64,000 nt of DNA from Bacteroidia bacterium (GTDB taxonomy: Bacteria; Bacteroidota; Bacteroidia; Chitinophagales; Saprospiraceae). The notes under the pieces are model-generated. The model worked only from the letters and a program-made list of their open reading frames with translations, had not been told where the DNA came from and did not search any database. The position numbers were made by a program, and so were the translations under genes. The stretch's first letter is position 1. Each line of letters opens with the position of its first letter. Shown one piece after another: positions 33,515-42,249 of this stretch. Location: the NCBI GenBank assembly GCA_030430845.1, contig JAUIKE010000005.1, forward strand, positions 1 through 64,000. Reading direction: 5' to 3'.

Positions 33515-34456
33515 ATGAAAATATTTTGGACTATTCTTATTTGTTGTTTACATCATATCTCCATCTATGCCCATCCTTCCTGGGCCTTCATCATGGACAA
33601 AAATGAAAAAATCTACCTGGTGGACCTCCTGTCGAGCGACGGCACCCTGATGCGGATTGATCTGAAGACGGAAGAGCTGAAGGTGCTGGCCACCGGCTTT
33701 CATTGTCACAGTATGCAGTTGGGCAAGGACGGGCACATCTATGCAGGCCTCAATATCTGGCGGCAAGGCGAAATTGAAGGGGAGGGGCACAACTACCTGA
33801 TCCGCATTAATACGGATGATGGTACGCTGGATACCCTATTATTCTCTGATCGATACCTGAATTATTTTGGTGGAGATATTGCCATGACCGGGGACTTATC
33901 CACGGTTTTATATACCTACCAAAACCATATCTATGCCAAAACGCTTCCCAATCAGCCTACCCGAAAATGGTTGGACCATACTTTCCAAAGAGCCAGTACG
34001 ATAGCTGTTGATAAGAATGGAACACTTTGGATAGCGGATACCCGCGAGCGGGACGGGACCTTGTATAGGTTGGATAAAAATGGGGTTTTGCAAGCTTATT
34101 GCAGCGGCCTCATTCCCGCCAAGCCGGATCATCCCGTATTTAAGGAACGCCGCCATCACATATTCTTCGGCATTGGTTTTAACGAAAAGGGCGATCCTAT
34201 GGTCACGGAATCGGCAGATCGCAAGGTAGTGGAGGTTTTCTCCTCCGGTAAAAAGAGGTTGATCTACCAGTCTGACCGGAATTGGCATCCGCTAAGGGCT
34301 TTTCAGTATAAAGGACATTACTACGTGCTCGAAACGGGTTGGCGGCCCGGTAAAGGTTTTCTGGATTCCAAGATCCGGGTGCTGAACGAGCAATTGGAGG
34401 TGGAGAAGACGCTTATTGTGCATACGAAAAGGAGGGAGTTGGAGGTGGAGAAGTAG
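33515..34456 (+). CDS. Secreted beta-propeller-like protein of unknown function
   Basis: 313 residues with a signal peptide (IYA, residue ~19). Repeating strand units such as TLMRIDLKTEELKVL, GTLWIADTRERDGTLYRLDK and KGDPMVTESADRKVVEVF resemble NHL/SMP-30-type propeller blades. His and Cys residues are scattered (GFHCHSM, ERRHHIFFG). No catalytic signature recognised. The C-terminal residues (RRELEVEK) repeat the preceding LEVEK segment. It is followed by hairpins and a three-hairpin element. Confidence 0.7.
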   Translation: MKIFWTILICCLHHISIYAHPSWAFIMDKNEKIYLVDLLSSDGTLMRIDLKTEELKVLATGFHCHSMQLGKDGHIYAGLNIWRQGEIEGEGHNYLIRINTDDGTLDTLLFSDRYLNYFGGDIAMTGDLSTVLYTYQNHIYAKTLPNQPTRKWLDHTFQRASTIAVDKNGTLWIADTRERDGTLYRLDKNGVLQAYCSGLIPAKPDHPVFKERRHHIFFGIGFNEKGDPMVTESADRKVVEVFSSGKKRLIYQSDRNWHPLRAFQYKGHYYVLETGWRPGKGFLDSKIRVLNEQLEVEKTLIVHTKRRELEVEK

Positions 34457-34540
34457 TCCCGGGCCGTTTAGAAACGGCCCTCGCTCGTGGCGGGTTTCCA
34501 AACCGCCGAACGCAAAATATTGCCAGTTTCCTAACTGGCG
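34457..34540 (+). repeat. Three short TTT-centred hairpins
   Basis: Consecutive inverted repeats share a central GTTTnnnAAAC pattern: GGGCCGTTT/AAACGGCCC, GGCGGGTTT/AAACCGCC and GCCAGTTT/AACTGGC. They lie between the secreted propeller gene and the three-hairpin element. A related CCGTTTAGAAATG occurs near 35498. Confidence 0.6.
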
Positions 34541-34553
34541 AATAAAATGTATC

Positions 34554-34725
34554 CGTTCATGGGGTTGTGTAAAAAGTCCTTCGGCCTTTTTCCCCAACCA
34601 ATAATATTCTTTTAGGGAGGCTTTTGAAGAAAAAAACAAAGTTTTTTTCTTCAAAAGCCTCCCTAATCAAAATTTTCAGGGGTGGGTAAGAACGAGGAAC
34701 GAGTTTTTACACAACCCCATGAACG
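34554..34725 (+). repeat. Three-hairpin element, copy 1
   Basis: Terminal inverted repeat of 22 bp (CGTTCATGGGGTTGTGTAAA, then AA). Inside are H3 with a C(TTCG)G loop (34563-34599), a perfect 24-bp stem H2 with AAA loop (34614-34664, arm AGGGAGGCTTTTGAAG then A-run and C), and H1 (34682-34717, GAACGAGGAACGAG centre). It lies between convergent genes. The outer stem and H2 both differ in sequence from copy 2 yet remain paired. Confidence 0.88.
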
Positions 34726-34739
34726 ATTCGCTCATAATT

Positions 34740-35372
34740 TCAGTTACTACTTACCCTAAGCGTTACCTGTGCACTCGAATCAGTCGGAACAAAGTTTTCA
34801 ATGGAAATAAAAAAGATTCCTTTTCCAGGAGACTTCTCATGAGGGATATAAACCTCCCAGCCATATTCACTTTTAAACAAATCGACCTCCTCTGGGGCAC
34901 CTTTCGTTTCTTTTAATAAAGTCTGGTAGTTTTCAATGAAACAAAGAATTAAGGTAAAAGAGTTGGTTGGGTATTCTGAAATTGAACAGCCATCCATTAA
35001 AATTTTTCCTGGTCGTATCCTTACAAAATGAGTCCTATAATAATGCCAAAAGGGAAAGGCATATAAACTCAAGGTATCATCAGATTGATTCGTTTGCCAA
35101 CCCATATTAAACCATAGAGGTTTAGGGGATTCATTGATAATTGAATAATAAAAATATTCCTGGCTGTCTAGTCTGGTTGTATCTAATTGAATAGTAATCC
35201 CACCCTCAAACGTATACCGAAAGCTTTTTGCCGAATTCACATGGATGATCGTATCCGCCATGTCAAACTCGTAGGATTGGAGGGCTTTAAATCCTTTTTT
35301 TCCGCAGCTGAAAAATAAGAAGGGGATAAGGAATAACAATAACTGGATGAGGGGGATAGTTCTTTTTTCCAT
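34740..35372 (-). CDS. Lipoprotein of unknown function
   Basis: 210 residues. Lipoprotein signal (FLFFSCGKK, Cys23). The rest is beta-rich with many aromatic residues and no recognised motif (e.g. WFNMGWQTNQSDDTLSLYAF). Outer- or inner-membrane anchored by inference. It stands alone. The 395-bp region upstream of it contains several hairpins; no promoter was recognised. Confidence 0.7.
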   Translation of the reverse strand: MEKRTIPLIQLLLFLIPFLFFSCGKKGFKALQSYEFDMADTIIHVNSAKSFRYTFEGGITIQLDTTRLDSQEYFYYSIINESPKPLWFNMGWQTNQSDDTLSLYAFPFWHYYRTHFVRIRPGKILMDGCSISEYPTNSFTLILCFIENYQTLLKETKGAPEEVDLFKSEYGWEVYIPHEKSPGKGIFFISIENFVPTDSSAQVTLRVSSN

Positions 35373-35470
35373 AAAAGAAAAACTTCGAACTTGGGTATTT
35401 ATTGCATGCCACTCGGTTGTGGAACGAACGGACCTCCCGTTTTTCGACAGGTCTCAGCTCGTGGCTCGTA

Positions 35471-35485
35471 CGGGCCACGAGCAGG
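35471..35485. other. Intergenic region 35373-35767 with small hairpins
   Basis: The 395-bp gap holds a CTCGTGGC/GCCACGAG hairpin (35457-35481), then three terminator-like hairpins at 35524-35556, 35569-35600 and 35717-35776 described separately. No open frame or RNA gene was recognised in the rest. Confidence 0.4.
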
Positions 35486-35523
35486 TTGCAGATTGGACCG
35501 TTTAGAAATGAACCAAAGCGTAA

Positions 35524-35556
35524 AAAGGGGTAGCGCCACCGGCGCTACCCTTTTTC
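35524..35556. terminator. Hairpin with flanking A/T tracts
   Basis: GGGTAGCGCC/GGCGCTACCC stem with a 3-nt loop, flanked by AAAAA and TTTTT. It looks like a bidirectional intrinsic terminator. It stands away from any gene end, so it may mark a degraded gene or a small transcript. Confidence 0.6.
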
Positions 35557-35568
35557 TTAAAAAAAAAT

Positions 35569-35600
35569 GGGATTTCCTGGATAGGCCACTAGGAAATCCC
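35569..35600. repeat. Short inverted repeat
   Basis: GGGATTTCCT / AGGAAATCCC arms around a 12-nt loop, directly after the terminator-like hairpin at 35524. Confidence 0.5.
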
Positions 35601-35716
35601 ACAAGTAAACACGCTTCTTGTTGATAGGTGAATAGGAAGGATCAAGGAATGAAACTTATGCAGTTTTTATTCGTAATCTTATACCCACAAATTTATATAC
35701 TGGATTTGACTTTGTA

Positions 35717-35776
35717 AACCCCATAAGGATGGGGTTTTTAGGGGCTAAGTAAGTGTGTGTGATACACTTACTTAGC
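35717..35776 (-). terminator. Twin hairpins at the end of the propeller kinase gene
   Basis: AAACCCCAT/ATGGGGTTT (35717-35738), then GCTAAGTAAGTGT/ACACTTACTTAGC (35744-35776). The second overlaps the stop codon of the minus-strand kinase gene (stop at 35768-35770). The first carries an A run on the plus strand that reads as T on the minus strand. Confidence 0.7.
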
Positions 35777-38700
35777 GAATTTTTTGATCGACAAATTGAT
35801 CATATAGCCTTTGCGGTTGGAAATGACCAGGTCGCCCTTCAGGCGGTGGGCTCTCATCCGCATATTCGCCATCCCCTGACCTTTTTTACCATTGGTGTGG
35901 CCGTTTTTGTAGGGGATCTTGCCGCTGCCATTGTCCTGAACCATCATTTTGAAATGCTTGGCTTCTGTTGAAAGACGAACTCTGACTTCAGTGGCGTCCG
36001 AATGCTTGGCTACATTATTGATGGCTTCTTTGAAGATAAGGTATAGATCCTGGCGAATATTGACGGGAATTTTGGACTTTGGGTTGATGCGCAGTGTTTC
36101 GATGTAGTAATCGATTTCTTTGGGTTCCAGCACCTCGTGGAGGTGCTCTTTCATACGTTGAAGCAGATCTTCCACCCGATCATTACGAGAATCGATCGAC
36201 CAGATCACGTCGCTCATCTTCGAAATAGCTTTGCGGCTGACCTCACCAATTTGCTTTAGTTTTTGTTGTTTATCTTCATCCTTACTTTTCAACTTAAGAA
36301 TGTCGGACTGGATCGCGATACCCGCCAGTAAACCACTGACTTCGTCGTGCAAATCACTTGAGAGCTTGGTTCGCAGCCGTTCCATGCGGATTTGCTGGTT
36401 GAGAATATATCTGAAAATGCCGTAAGCTATCAGGCCCACAAATAAGATGCAGGATAGGATGAACCAAATCGTCTGTACAAAAAACTTTCGAACAAGGATT
36501 TCTACGACCACCGGCTCACTCCAGCCTCCATTGGAATGAGCTCCTCTGATATACAGTTTATGCCGGCCGGCCGGCACCTTATTATAACGTACATAATTAG
36601 ATTTTCCCAAAAATGAATAGTCTTTATCTACTCCCTCCAGCTTAACGGAATATCGATTGTTTTCGGAACTGACAAAACCGTTCAGGGCAAAATCAAACTG
36701 AAAGTAGGAGACATACGGGCTGATTTCAAAAACCTTTATGTTTTGTAAGTCAGTAAAAACCGTTTTGACAGAATCAACCCTTCTGTCGTAAGACGAGAAC
36801 TTGGTTATAAAAATCTCCGTGCTGGTGGAGTCATTGAGCAGTTGTTCCGGATCAATGATATTGAGGCCGTTAACCGTTCCGAAGTACAGCATGCCGTCCT
36901 GTGCTCGATGATGAGAAAAGCGATTGAATTCGTTATTGGTCAGCCCATCTTCCTTAAAAAAGTTTTTGAAGCTCTTTTTATCAGTGTTAAAATAAGACAA
37001 GCCTGAATAAGTAGCAACCCAATAATTCCCTTCTTCATCGGGGATGAATCCACAAACTGTGTTATTGGGCAAGCCGTCATAAACATCATAAATGTTGACC
37101 GTTTCCATTACGGGGTCTAAAATATTAATACCTTCCGTGGTACCTAGCCAAAGGAGCCCGTTTTTATCTTCATAAATTTCATAAATAGCATTGCTGCTCA
37201 GTTTAATATGAGGCTTGTCTTCCGAGTTTTTCCCATAGCGGAAAACTGTTTTATCCAAAGGATCGATTTGAAACAATCCGTTATCTGTTCCTACCCAGAG
37301 TTGACGGTCCGAGTCCTCCATAAGGATACGTGGGTAGGTATTGGCCAATTCATTATCTTTTGGCTCAAAATAGCTGGTGAATCGGCCGGTTTGCTGATTA
37401 AATGAGAGCAGTCCGCTGGTGCCGATCTCGGAGTAATACAGCAGCCAGATATTTTCGTTGCGTCCAATATGTAGGTCCGTGAACTGATAATGGTAGGTAT
37501 AGGTAATGACTTTTCCTGTTTTAGGGTTCATTTTGTGCAGTTGCCCTTCATTATTCTCATTACAACTGATCCCCCAGAGATACTCTTTAGTGGCATCAAA
37601 TTGAATGTTAAAACTGCAGTTAAAGCGAAGGGCCTCCCCACTTAGGGAATCCACTAACTGAAGGGTATCCAGCTTTTTTTGATCATTGTTCCAGCGGTAC
37701 CAGGAATCGACCTCCCGGGCAAAAAAGATGTTACCCTCAGAGTCTTCCTCAATCCCCCGGATGACGGCGCCGCGCAGGTAATCCGCAATTTCATCTGCTA
37801 AAAGCGTTTCTACTCTTGACCGTTTATTACTCACAATCTTCAGGCCGGTATCCATGCCTAAAAATACGTCCTGAAAGAAAGAGTTACTGGACGCGATACA
37901 CATGATCCGGCTGGTTTCCCTTGTCAAGAAAGAAAAATCATGCCACTGATCATTCATGTCAAGTAATGACATACCTTTTATGGCTGGGAAAAAGCCTTTG
38001 CCGTCCGATTGAGCGAACAGGATATTGCCTTCAGGGTCTTCCCATGCATTTAAATAAACCAGCTCCATATTCTGAATAGGGCTTGGGCTCAATTCCTCTT
38101 TTAACGGTTGCCATTGGAAGATCCCACTGGTTTTATGGAAAGAAAGCCAGATTTGTCCGCGAATATCTTCATAAAGGATGTTTGACCGAACGGGATAGGA
38201 ACCCTTGTAAAAGCCGGGAAAATCATTTTTTGTAAAGATTTTAAGGGCTTCTCCCTTTTCAGAAAACCACCGCAATCCTTTTTCTTCATCATTGATCAAA
38301 AAAGACCCATCCATGAGGTGCACGACCCGGACGTCTATGGTTGAGCGCTCGTAGGCTTCCTGGAGGTGAAAAACCTCTTGATAAGTCCCTGCTGTATCCA
38401 ACTCATAAATGCGAAGGCCTTCCTCGTCATGAAGTGTAGTGAAAAATATCCGGTGATCCCGGTCGGAAAATAAGCCCCGTGGGATACCTTTCAGTCCCTC
38501 AAAAGGAGAGAGGCGGATCTGAATAAGCTCAGAAGTTACGGGGTCAAGTAAATCAATGTCATTGGGAGCGTTGCTATAGGAAAGGACTAGGTGACCATTC
38601 TGATTGATCAGCATCTGGCGGATGTTGCTTTTGGAAATGTAATTGGGCGGTAAGTTATTTTCATCAAATACCACAAAGTCGTAACCCTCAAATCGATTCA

Positions 38701-38890
38701 AGCCATTTTGAGTAGCGATCCAAAGAAAACCCGGATCCAGGTGCTGCAAACCGGTGACAGAGCGTTCGGAAAGACCATTCTCCAAGGAGTAATATTCCGA
38801 ACGAATGCCGATAGGCTGTGCCTGTAGTTTTCCCACCAAAAACAAGGTTGCCAGCAACCCTATTATACATGTTCTCAAAAGAAAAAGCAT
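35768..38890 (-). CDS. Two-component propeller sensor kinase (Reg_prop/Y_Y_Y/HisKA_3)
   Basis: 1040 residues. Signal peptide (LVGKLQA). About 14 two-component propeller repeats (~30-720, e.g. GLLWLGTTEGINILDP) are followed by a Y_Y_Y domain (~720-790) and one TM helix (IWFILSCILFVGLIAYGIF). The kinase core is of NarL type: HisKA_3 with His848 in LSSDLHDEVSGLL, and a HATPase with an N-box KEAINNVAKHSDA and GQGMANMRMRAHRL. The sensor propellers face the periplasm. It is paired with the LuxR-type regulator just upstream (249-bp gap). In Bacteroidota such sensors often detect glycans or envelope signals; the ligand is unknown. Confidence 0.93.
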   Translation of the reverse strand: MLFLLRTCIIGLLATLFLVGKLQAQPIGIRSEYYSLENGLSERSVTGLQHLDPGFLWIATQNGLNRFEGYDFVVFDENNLPPNYISKSNIRQMLINQNGHLVLSYSNAPNDIDLLDPVTSELIQIRLSPFEGLKGIPRGLFSDRDHRIFFTTLHDEEGLRIYELDTAGTYQEVFHLQEAYERSTIDVRVVHLMDGSFLINDEEKGLRWFSEKGEALKIFTKNDFPGFYKGSYPVRSNILYEDIRGQIWLSFHKTSGIFQWQPLKEELSPSPIQNMELVYLNAWEDPEGNILFAQSDGKGFFPAIKGMSLLDMNDQWHDFSFLTRETSRIMCIASSNSFFQDVFLGMDTGLKIVSNKRSRVETLLADEIADYLRGAVIRGIEEDSEGNIFFAREVDSWYRWNNDQKKLDTLQLVDSLSGEALRFNCSFNIQFDATKEYLWGISCNENNEGQLHKMNPKTGKVITYTYHYQFTDLHIGRNENIWLLYYSEIGTSGLLSFNQQTGRFTSYFEPKDNELANTYPRILMEDSDRQLWVGTDNGLFQIDPLDKTVFRYGKNSEDKPHIKLSSNAIYEIYEDKNGLLWLGTTEGINILDPVMETVNIYDVYDGLPNNTVCGFIPDEEGNYWVATYSGLSYFNTDKKSFKNFFKEDGLTNNEFNRFSHHRAQDGMLYFGTVNGLNIIDPEQLLNDSTSTEIFITKFSSYDRRVDSVKTVFTDLQNIKVFEISPYVSYFQFDFALNGFVSSENNRYSVKLEGVDKDYSFLGKSNYVRYNKVPAGRHKLYIRGAHSNGGWSEPVVVEILVRKFFVQTIWFILSCILFVGLIAYGIFRYILNQQIRMERLRTKLSSDLHDEVSGLLAGIAIQSDILKLKSKDEDKQQKLKQIGEVSRKAISKMSDVIWSIDSRNDRVEDLLQRMKEHLHEVLEPKEIDYYIETLRINPKSKIPVNIRQDLYLIFKEAINNVAKHSDATEVRVRLSTEAKHFKMMVQDNGSGKIPYKNGHTNGKKGQGMANMRMRAHRLKGDLVISNRKGYMINLSIKKFAK

Positions 38891-39138
38891 GTTTGTTAAT
38901 TATGTGTCACATTCCCGCAAAACCTTTGTTGTTTTTTTATTGACTCGAACCTTAAGAAGCAATACACCGGATTCTCGTTTTGGGAAAGGTATATTATTTT
39001 CCTTAGTGTTCAGGTAAAAAAACAACAAACAGCTTTTGTTTAAAGAAGACAACAATTTATATAACAGCGGTTTGGTATTGATTACGAATTTTCTGCAAAA
39101 TTAAACTTAAAAATAACAAAAAAAAGTGGGTAAATCAA

Positions 39139-39771
39139 TCAGATTTCCCCATCCATTCGTTTGCGGAGCAGTTCTCCTTTGCTGTTGATCTGTAATCTTC
39201 TATATATTTTTTTGATGTGATCCCGAACAGTTTCAACAGAAATGTTGAGTTCTTGGGCAACCATTTTATAGCTCAGGCCGTTAACGAGGGCCTCCACGAT
39301 CTCGGTTTGCCGGGGTGTTAACTGGGCAGAGAGGGGAGGTTTTTTCACTACAAAATGGTCAACAACCTTTCTAGCGATTTCAGGTGACATGTAAGAGCCG
39401 CCTTTTTTGACGATGCGCAGACCATCCAGGATTTTTACGATTTCTGATTTTTTTGAAATATAGGCCACCGCTCCGTTACAAAGAGCCGTAAAAATTTTAT
39501 CCCTTTCTTCATGAGCACTGAGGATGACGATATCAATAGATTCGTTGACTTCCTGTATTTTAGGAATGCCTTCGATGCCGGACATACCGGGAAGACCGAT
39601 ATCGATCAGGGCCATGTTAATAGAAGGTTGGTCAGGAAGAACCTCCAGAAAACTTTCCATGCTTTCGGTGTTGACGATTACTTCAACACCTTCGCTTAGT
39701 TTAAAAAAGGACTCCAGGTTTTTGGCGATCCAGGGGTCATCTTCAACTATACCTAGAAATATTGTGTCCAT
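39139..39771 (-). CDS. LuxR/NarL-type response regulator
   Basis: 210 residues from ATG 39771 (MDTIFLGIVEDDPW); an in-frame ATG at 39792 adds seven. Receiver domain with VEDD acidic pair and an Asp in ALIDIGLPGMSG as phospho-acceptor, then a GerE helix-turn-helix (LTPRQTEIVEALVNGLSYKMVAQELNIS, split by helices). It pairs naturally with the HisKA_3 kinase encoded downstream in the same direction. Target genes unknown. Confidence 0.93.
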   Translation of the reverse strand: MDTIFLGIVEDDPWIAKNLESFFKLSEGVEVIVNTESMESFLEVLPDQPSINMALIDIGLPGMSGIEGIPKIQEVNESIDIVILSAHEERDKIFTALCNGAVAYISKKSEIVKILDGLRIVKKGGSYMSPEIARKVVDHFVVKKPPLSAQLTPRQTEIVEALVNGLSYKMVAQELNISVETVRDHIKKIYRRLQINSKGELLRKRMDGEI

Positions 39772-39926
39772 TGTACTGGTTTTTGGTTGCACTAAGAGGG
39801 CTAGGACTAAAACGTTTACAATTGAAAACTATTTTGATAAATTAACAGTTAAGCGTATTTTCACCCGGACTGCTTATTGAACTGATTTAAACTTATTGGG
39901 CTGGGCTGCGGCCGAAACTCTTGAAT

Positions 39927-39982
39927 CTCCTGGACGTCAGCTTTCCTGCCGGCAGGCAGGCAGGAAAGCTGACGTCCAGGAG
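39927..39982. repeat. Long hairpin between divergent genes
   Basis: Perfect arms of about 24 bp (CTCCTGGACGTCAGCTTTCC, then TGCC) around a GGCAGGCAGG loop, between the LuxR regulator and fabH. Two direct GGCAGGCAGG units make the loop slippery. Confidence 0.75.
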
Positions 39983-40091
39983 CCATAATGCTTCACGCGC
40001 AGGTAAGTACGATAACTTTAAACAACTTCGATAGGTTAAACAGTAAATTAAAAGCCCTAATCCAATTTATAAAACAAAAATTTAAATCAAT

Positions 40092-41159
40092 ATGCTCAGA
40101 TCTAAAGTTGCCGGCATAGGCTATTATGTACCCGAACAAGTGGTTACCAATAATGATCTAACCGAGTTCATGGATACTTCGGATGAATGGATACAAGAAC
40201 GTACAGGGATTAAAGAACGAAGATACGGCAAAAAATTTGAGGAAACCACTACCACCATGGGGGCCAGGGCGGCTGAAAAGGCCATTGCAGATGCCGGGAT
40301 CAATAAGGAAGATATTGATTTTATCATTTTTGCAACCTTAAGTCCCGATTATTACTTCCCTGGTTGTGGCGTCCTGGTACAAAGAGAATTAGGCATCACA
40401 GGTAAGGAGGCAGGTGCTTTGGATATTAGAAATCAATGTTCAGGATTTGTATATGGTTTGTCTGTTGCCGATCAGTTTGTTAAATCGGGTATGTATAAAA
40501 ACGTTTTGGTAATTGGGGCTGAAATGCATTCTATGGGACTGGATTATAGCACCAGAGGCCGGAACGTAACCGTAATTTTTGGAGATGGAGCCGGTGCCGT
40601 CGTTTTGCAACCTACGGAAGAAGAAAATAAAGGCATCCTAACGACGAAATTGCATTCGGACGGCACCTATGCAGAAAAACTGGCATTTATAAGCCCCGGA
40701 GCCCATGGTGGTTACCATCAGAGAGATGCAGAGGAAAAAATCGATTATGCTTTTTCGGATGCCAAATATGGAGAAATGTTCGTTAATGAGCACATGCTTG
40801 AAAATGGACTTCTCTTTCCGGACATGGAAGGCCAGTTTGTATTCAAATTAGCCGTACAGAAATTTCCGGAGGTGATCAGGGAAGCGCTGGAAGAGGCCGG
40901 ATTAAAGCCAGGTGATATTGATATGCTCGTTCCGCACCAGGCCAATTTGCGTATCAGCAAGTTTGTTCAAAAAAGAATGGGCCTGAGCGATGATCAGGTT
41001 TGGAATAATATCCAGAAATTTGGTAACACCACGGCTGCTTCCATTCCGATTGCCTTAGCTGAAGCAGTCGAAAAAGGAGCGGTGAAGGAAGGAGACCTCG
41101 TTTGTTTGGCTGCTTTTGGTAGTGGGTTCACATGGGGGTCTGCTTTGATAAGGTGGTAA
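40092..41159 (+). CDS. fabH: 3-oxoacyl-ACP synthase III (KAS III)
   Basis: 355 residues. Catalytic triad intact: Cys116 in NQCSGFVYGL, His282 in PHQANLRI, Asn312 in GNTTAASIP. It is about 35 residues longer than E. coli FabH owing to an extension around residues 200-245 (AFISPGAHGGYHQRDAEEK); this loop lines the acyl tunnel in related enzymes and may change primer preference. It condenses acetyl- or branched acyl-CoA with malonyl-ACP. Monocistronic. A second KAS III family role (e.g. in specialised lipids) cannot be excluded. Confidence 0.9.
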   Translation: MLRSKVAGIGYYVPEQVVTNNDLTEFMDTSDEWIQERTGIKERRYGKKFEETTTTMGARAAEKAIADAGINKEDIDFIIFATLSPDYYFPGCGVLVQRELGITGKEAGALDIRNQCSGFVYGLSVADQFVKSGMYKNVLVIGAEMHSMGLDYSTRGRNVTVIFGDGAGAVVLQPTEEENKGILTTKLHSDGTYAEKLAFISPGAHGGYHQRDAEEKIDYAFSDAKYGEMFVNEHMLENGLLFPDMEGQFVFKLAVQKFPEVIREALEEAGLKPGDIDMLVPHQANLRISKFVQKRMGLSDDQVWNNIQKFGNTTAASIPIALAEAVEKGAVKEGDLVCLAAFGSGFTWGSALIRW

Positions 41160-41203
41160 CTTCTTTTTTGCGATTAACTCAGCTTTTGATGTAATTTAAT
41201 CAA

Positions 41204-41609
41204 GTTGTGATGCTAGGCCCTCCTTTGTCGGGCCGATGCTGGGATGCTGATGCGGCCTGCAGCCGCATGATGCTAACGTCTGCTCATGGTTAAATTTGAG
41301 TTAGTTCTCATTCGTTTAGTGATGAACAAACGTCCAGCATCCTTATGCCGCTAGAATCGTGCATCGATTGCTTATAATTAGCTAGGTCTTTTTCTGAGGC
41401 CTCAGTATGGACTTGTATTGGAAGATCTGAAAAGCTCTTCGGTTCAAAGCTCCGGCGGAGCGTCCTATCGGTAACCAAGGACAAAATGTCTGCTGGAGCT
41501 TTTGTTCTCTACGAACTTAACAACTCTGCGGTATTGGAGCGTCGGAAAATATTATAACTGATTAATGCACGCCTCTTCAGGCGGACAAAGGAGGGCCTAG
41601 CTTCACAAC
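41204..41609. other. 406-bp structured element with 26-bp terminal inverted repeats
   Basis: Ends GTTGTGATGCTAGGCCCTCC... and ...GGAGGGCCTAGCTTCACAAC form a 26-bp inverted repeat with one mismatch. Inside there is no long open frame but a series of small hairpins: ATGCGGC/GCCGCAT (41249-41270), CGTTT/AAACG (41313-41332), GAAGA/TCTTC (41421-41440), GCTCC/GGAGC (41448-41461), GTCCT/AGGAC (41462-41482), GTTC/GAAC (41503-41516) and CGCCT/AGGCG (41571-41584). It lies in a 577-bp gap between two plus-strand genes. Either a large non-coding RNA closed by a terminal helix or a miniature inverted-repeat element. I saw no tmRNA, RNase P or SRP motif. The rest of the gap (41160-41203, 41610-41736) shows nothing. 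Confidence 0.6.
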
Positions 41610-41736
41610 AGGAGAACTGCTGAAAATGATAGAATTCTACAGGATAGATTGAAGAAACCCCTTCCACAATATTTTTATGTAATTAGAAGTTCTAAAAATC
41701 AACGGGATAATTAAATTAAAAAAAGTTGATTCTTCT

Positions 41737-42249
41737 ATGAAACTAATTGGGACGTCACTGATTGTATTATGTATTGTACTATCCAATTCCCTGCATGCCC
41801 AAAAAAACTCCGCCGCCTACCAGCAATGGAAAAAAGAATACGACGAACGCATCCAGAAAGAATATCTGTTTGATGTGTACATCCCTGAGGATATGGGAGA
41901 CGCTTTTTTACAGCTCAACAAACTCATCGATGCCGACTCTAAGGCCAAATTTAAGGCTGCTGCTGAAGAAGAAGCGGTTCATAAACTTCACTTTAGTCTA
42001 GGCAGATGGATCATTTATAACTGGCAATTTTACGACGGCTCTCGCCTGTCGCACAGCCTCAAACAATTGAATATCCATCATCCTGATGATATGGCCAGGG
42101 TGCTCATCCGATCTTATCATCGCTATCTCAACAAAGTACCGCTTGATATCAAACAGCAGGTGGAAGCCATCGAAGCTCGCAAACAAAAAGAGCGAGAAGA
42201 AAGGATGAAAGCCAGGATAGACAGTAGTTTGGTGAAGGGGAAAAATTAA
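41737..42249 (+). CDS. Small secreted protein, DUF6794-like
   Basis: 170 residues with a signal peptide (SLHAQ, ~residue 21). The conserved-looking core LHFSLGRWIIYNWQFYDGSRLSHSL followed by HPDDMARVLIRSYHRYLNK resembles the DUF6794 family; this match is from memory and not verified. The C-terminus is Lys/Arg/Glu rich. The last six codons and the stop lie within the left arm of a 25-bp hairpin. Function unknown. Confidence 0.7.
   Translation: MKLIGTSLIVLCIVLSNSLHAQKNSAAYQQWKKEYDERIQKEYLFDVYIPEDMGDAFLQLNKLIDADSKAKFKAAAEEEAVHKLHFSLGRWIIYNWQFYDGSRLSHSLKQLNIHHPDDMARVLIRSYHRYLNKVPLDIKQQVEAIEARKQKEREERMKARIDSSLVKGKN

Noticed and set aside
41204-41609. tmRNA, RNase P RNA or SRP RNA
   Set aside because: The length would fit tmRNA or RNase P RNA, but no alanyl tRNA-like end, no T-arm, and no RNase P core sequences were found; GGTTCAAAGCTCC near 41440 does not close a five-pair T stem.
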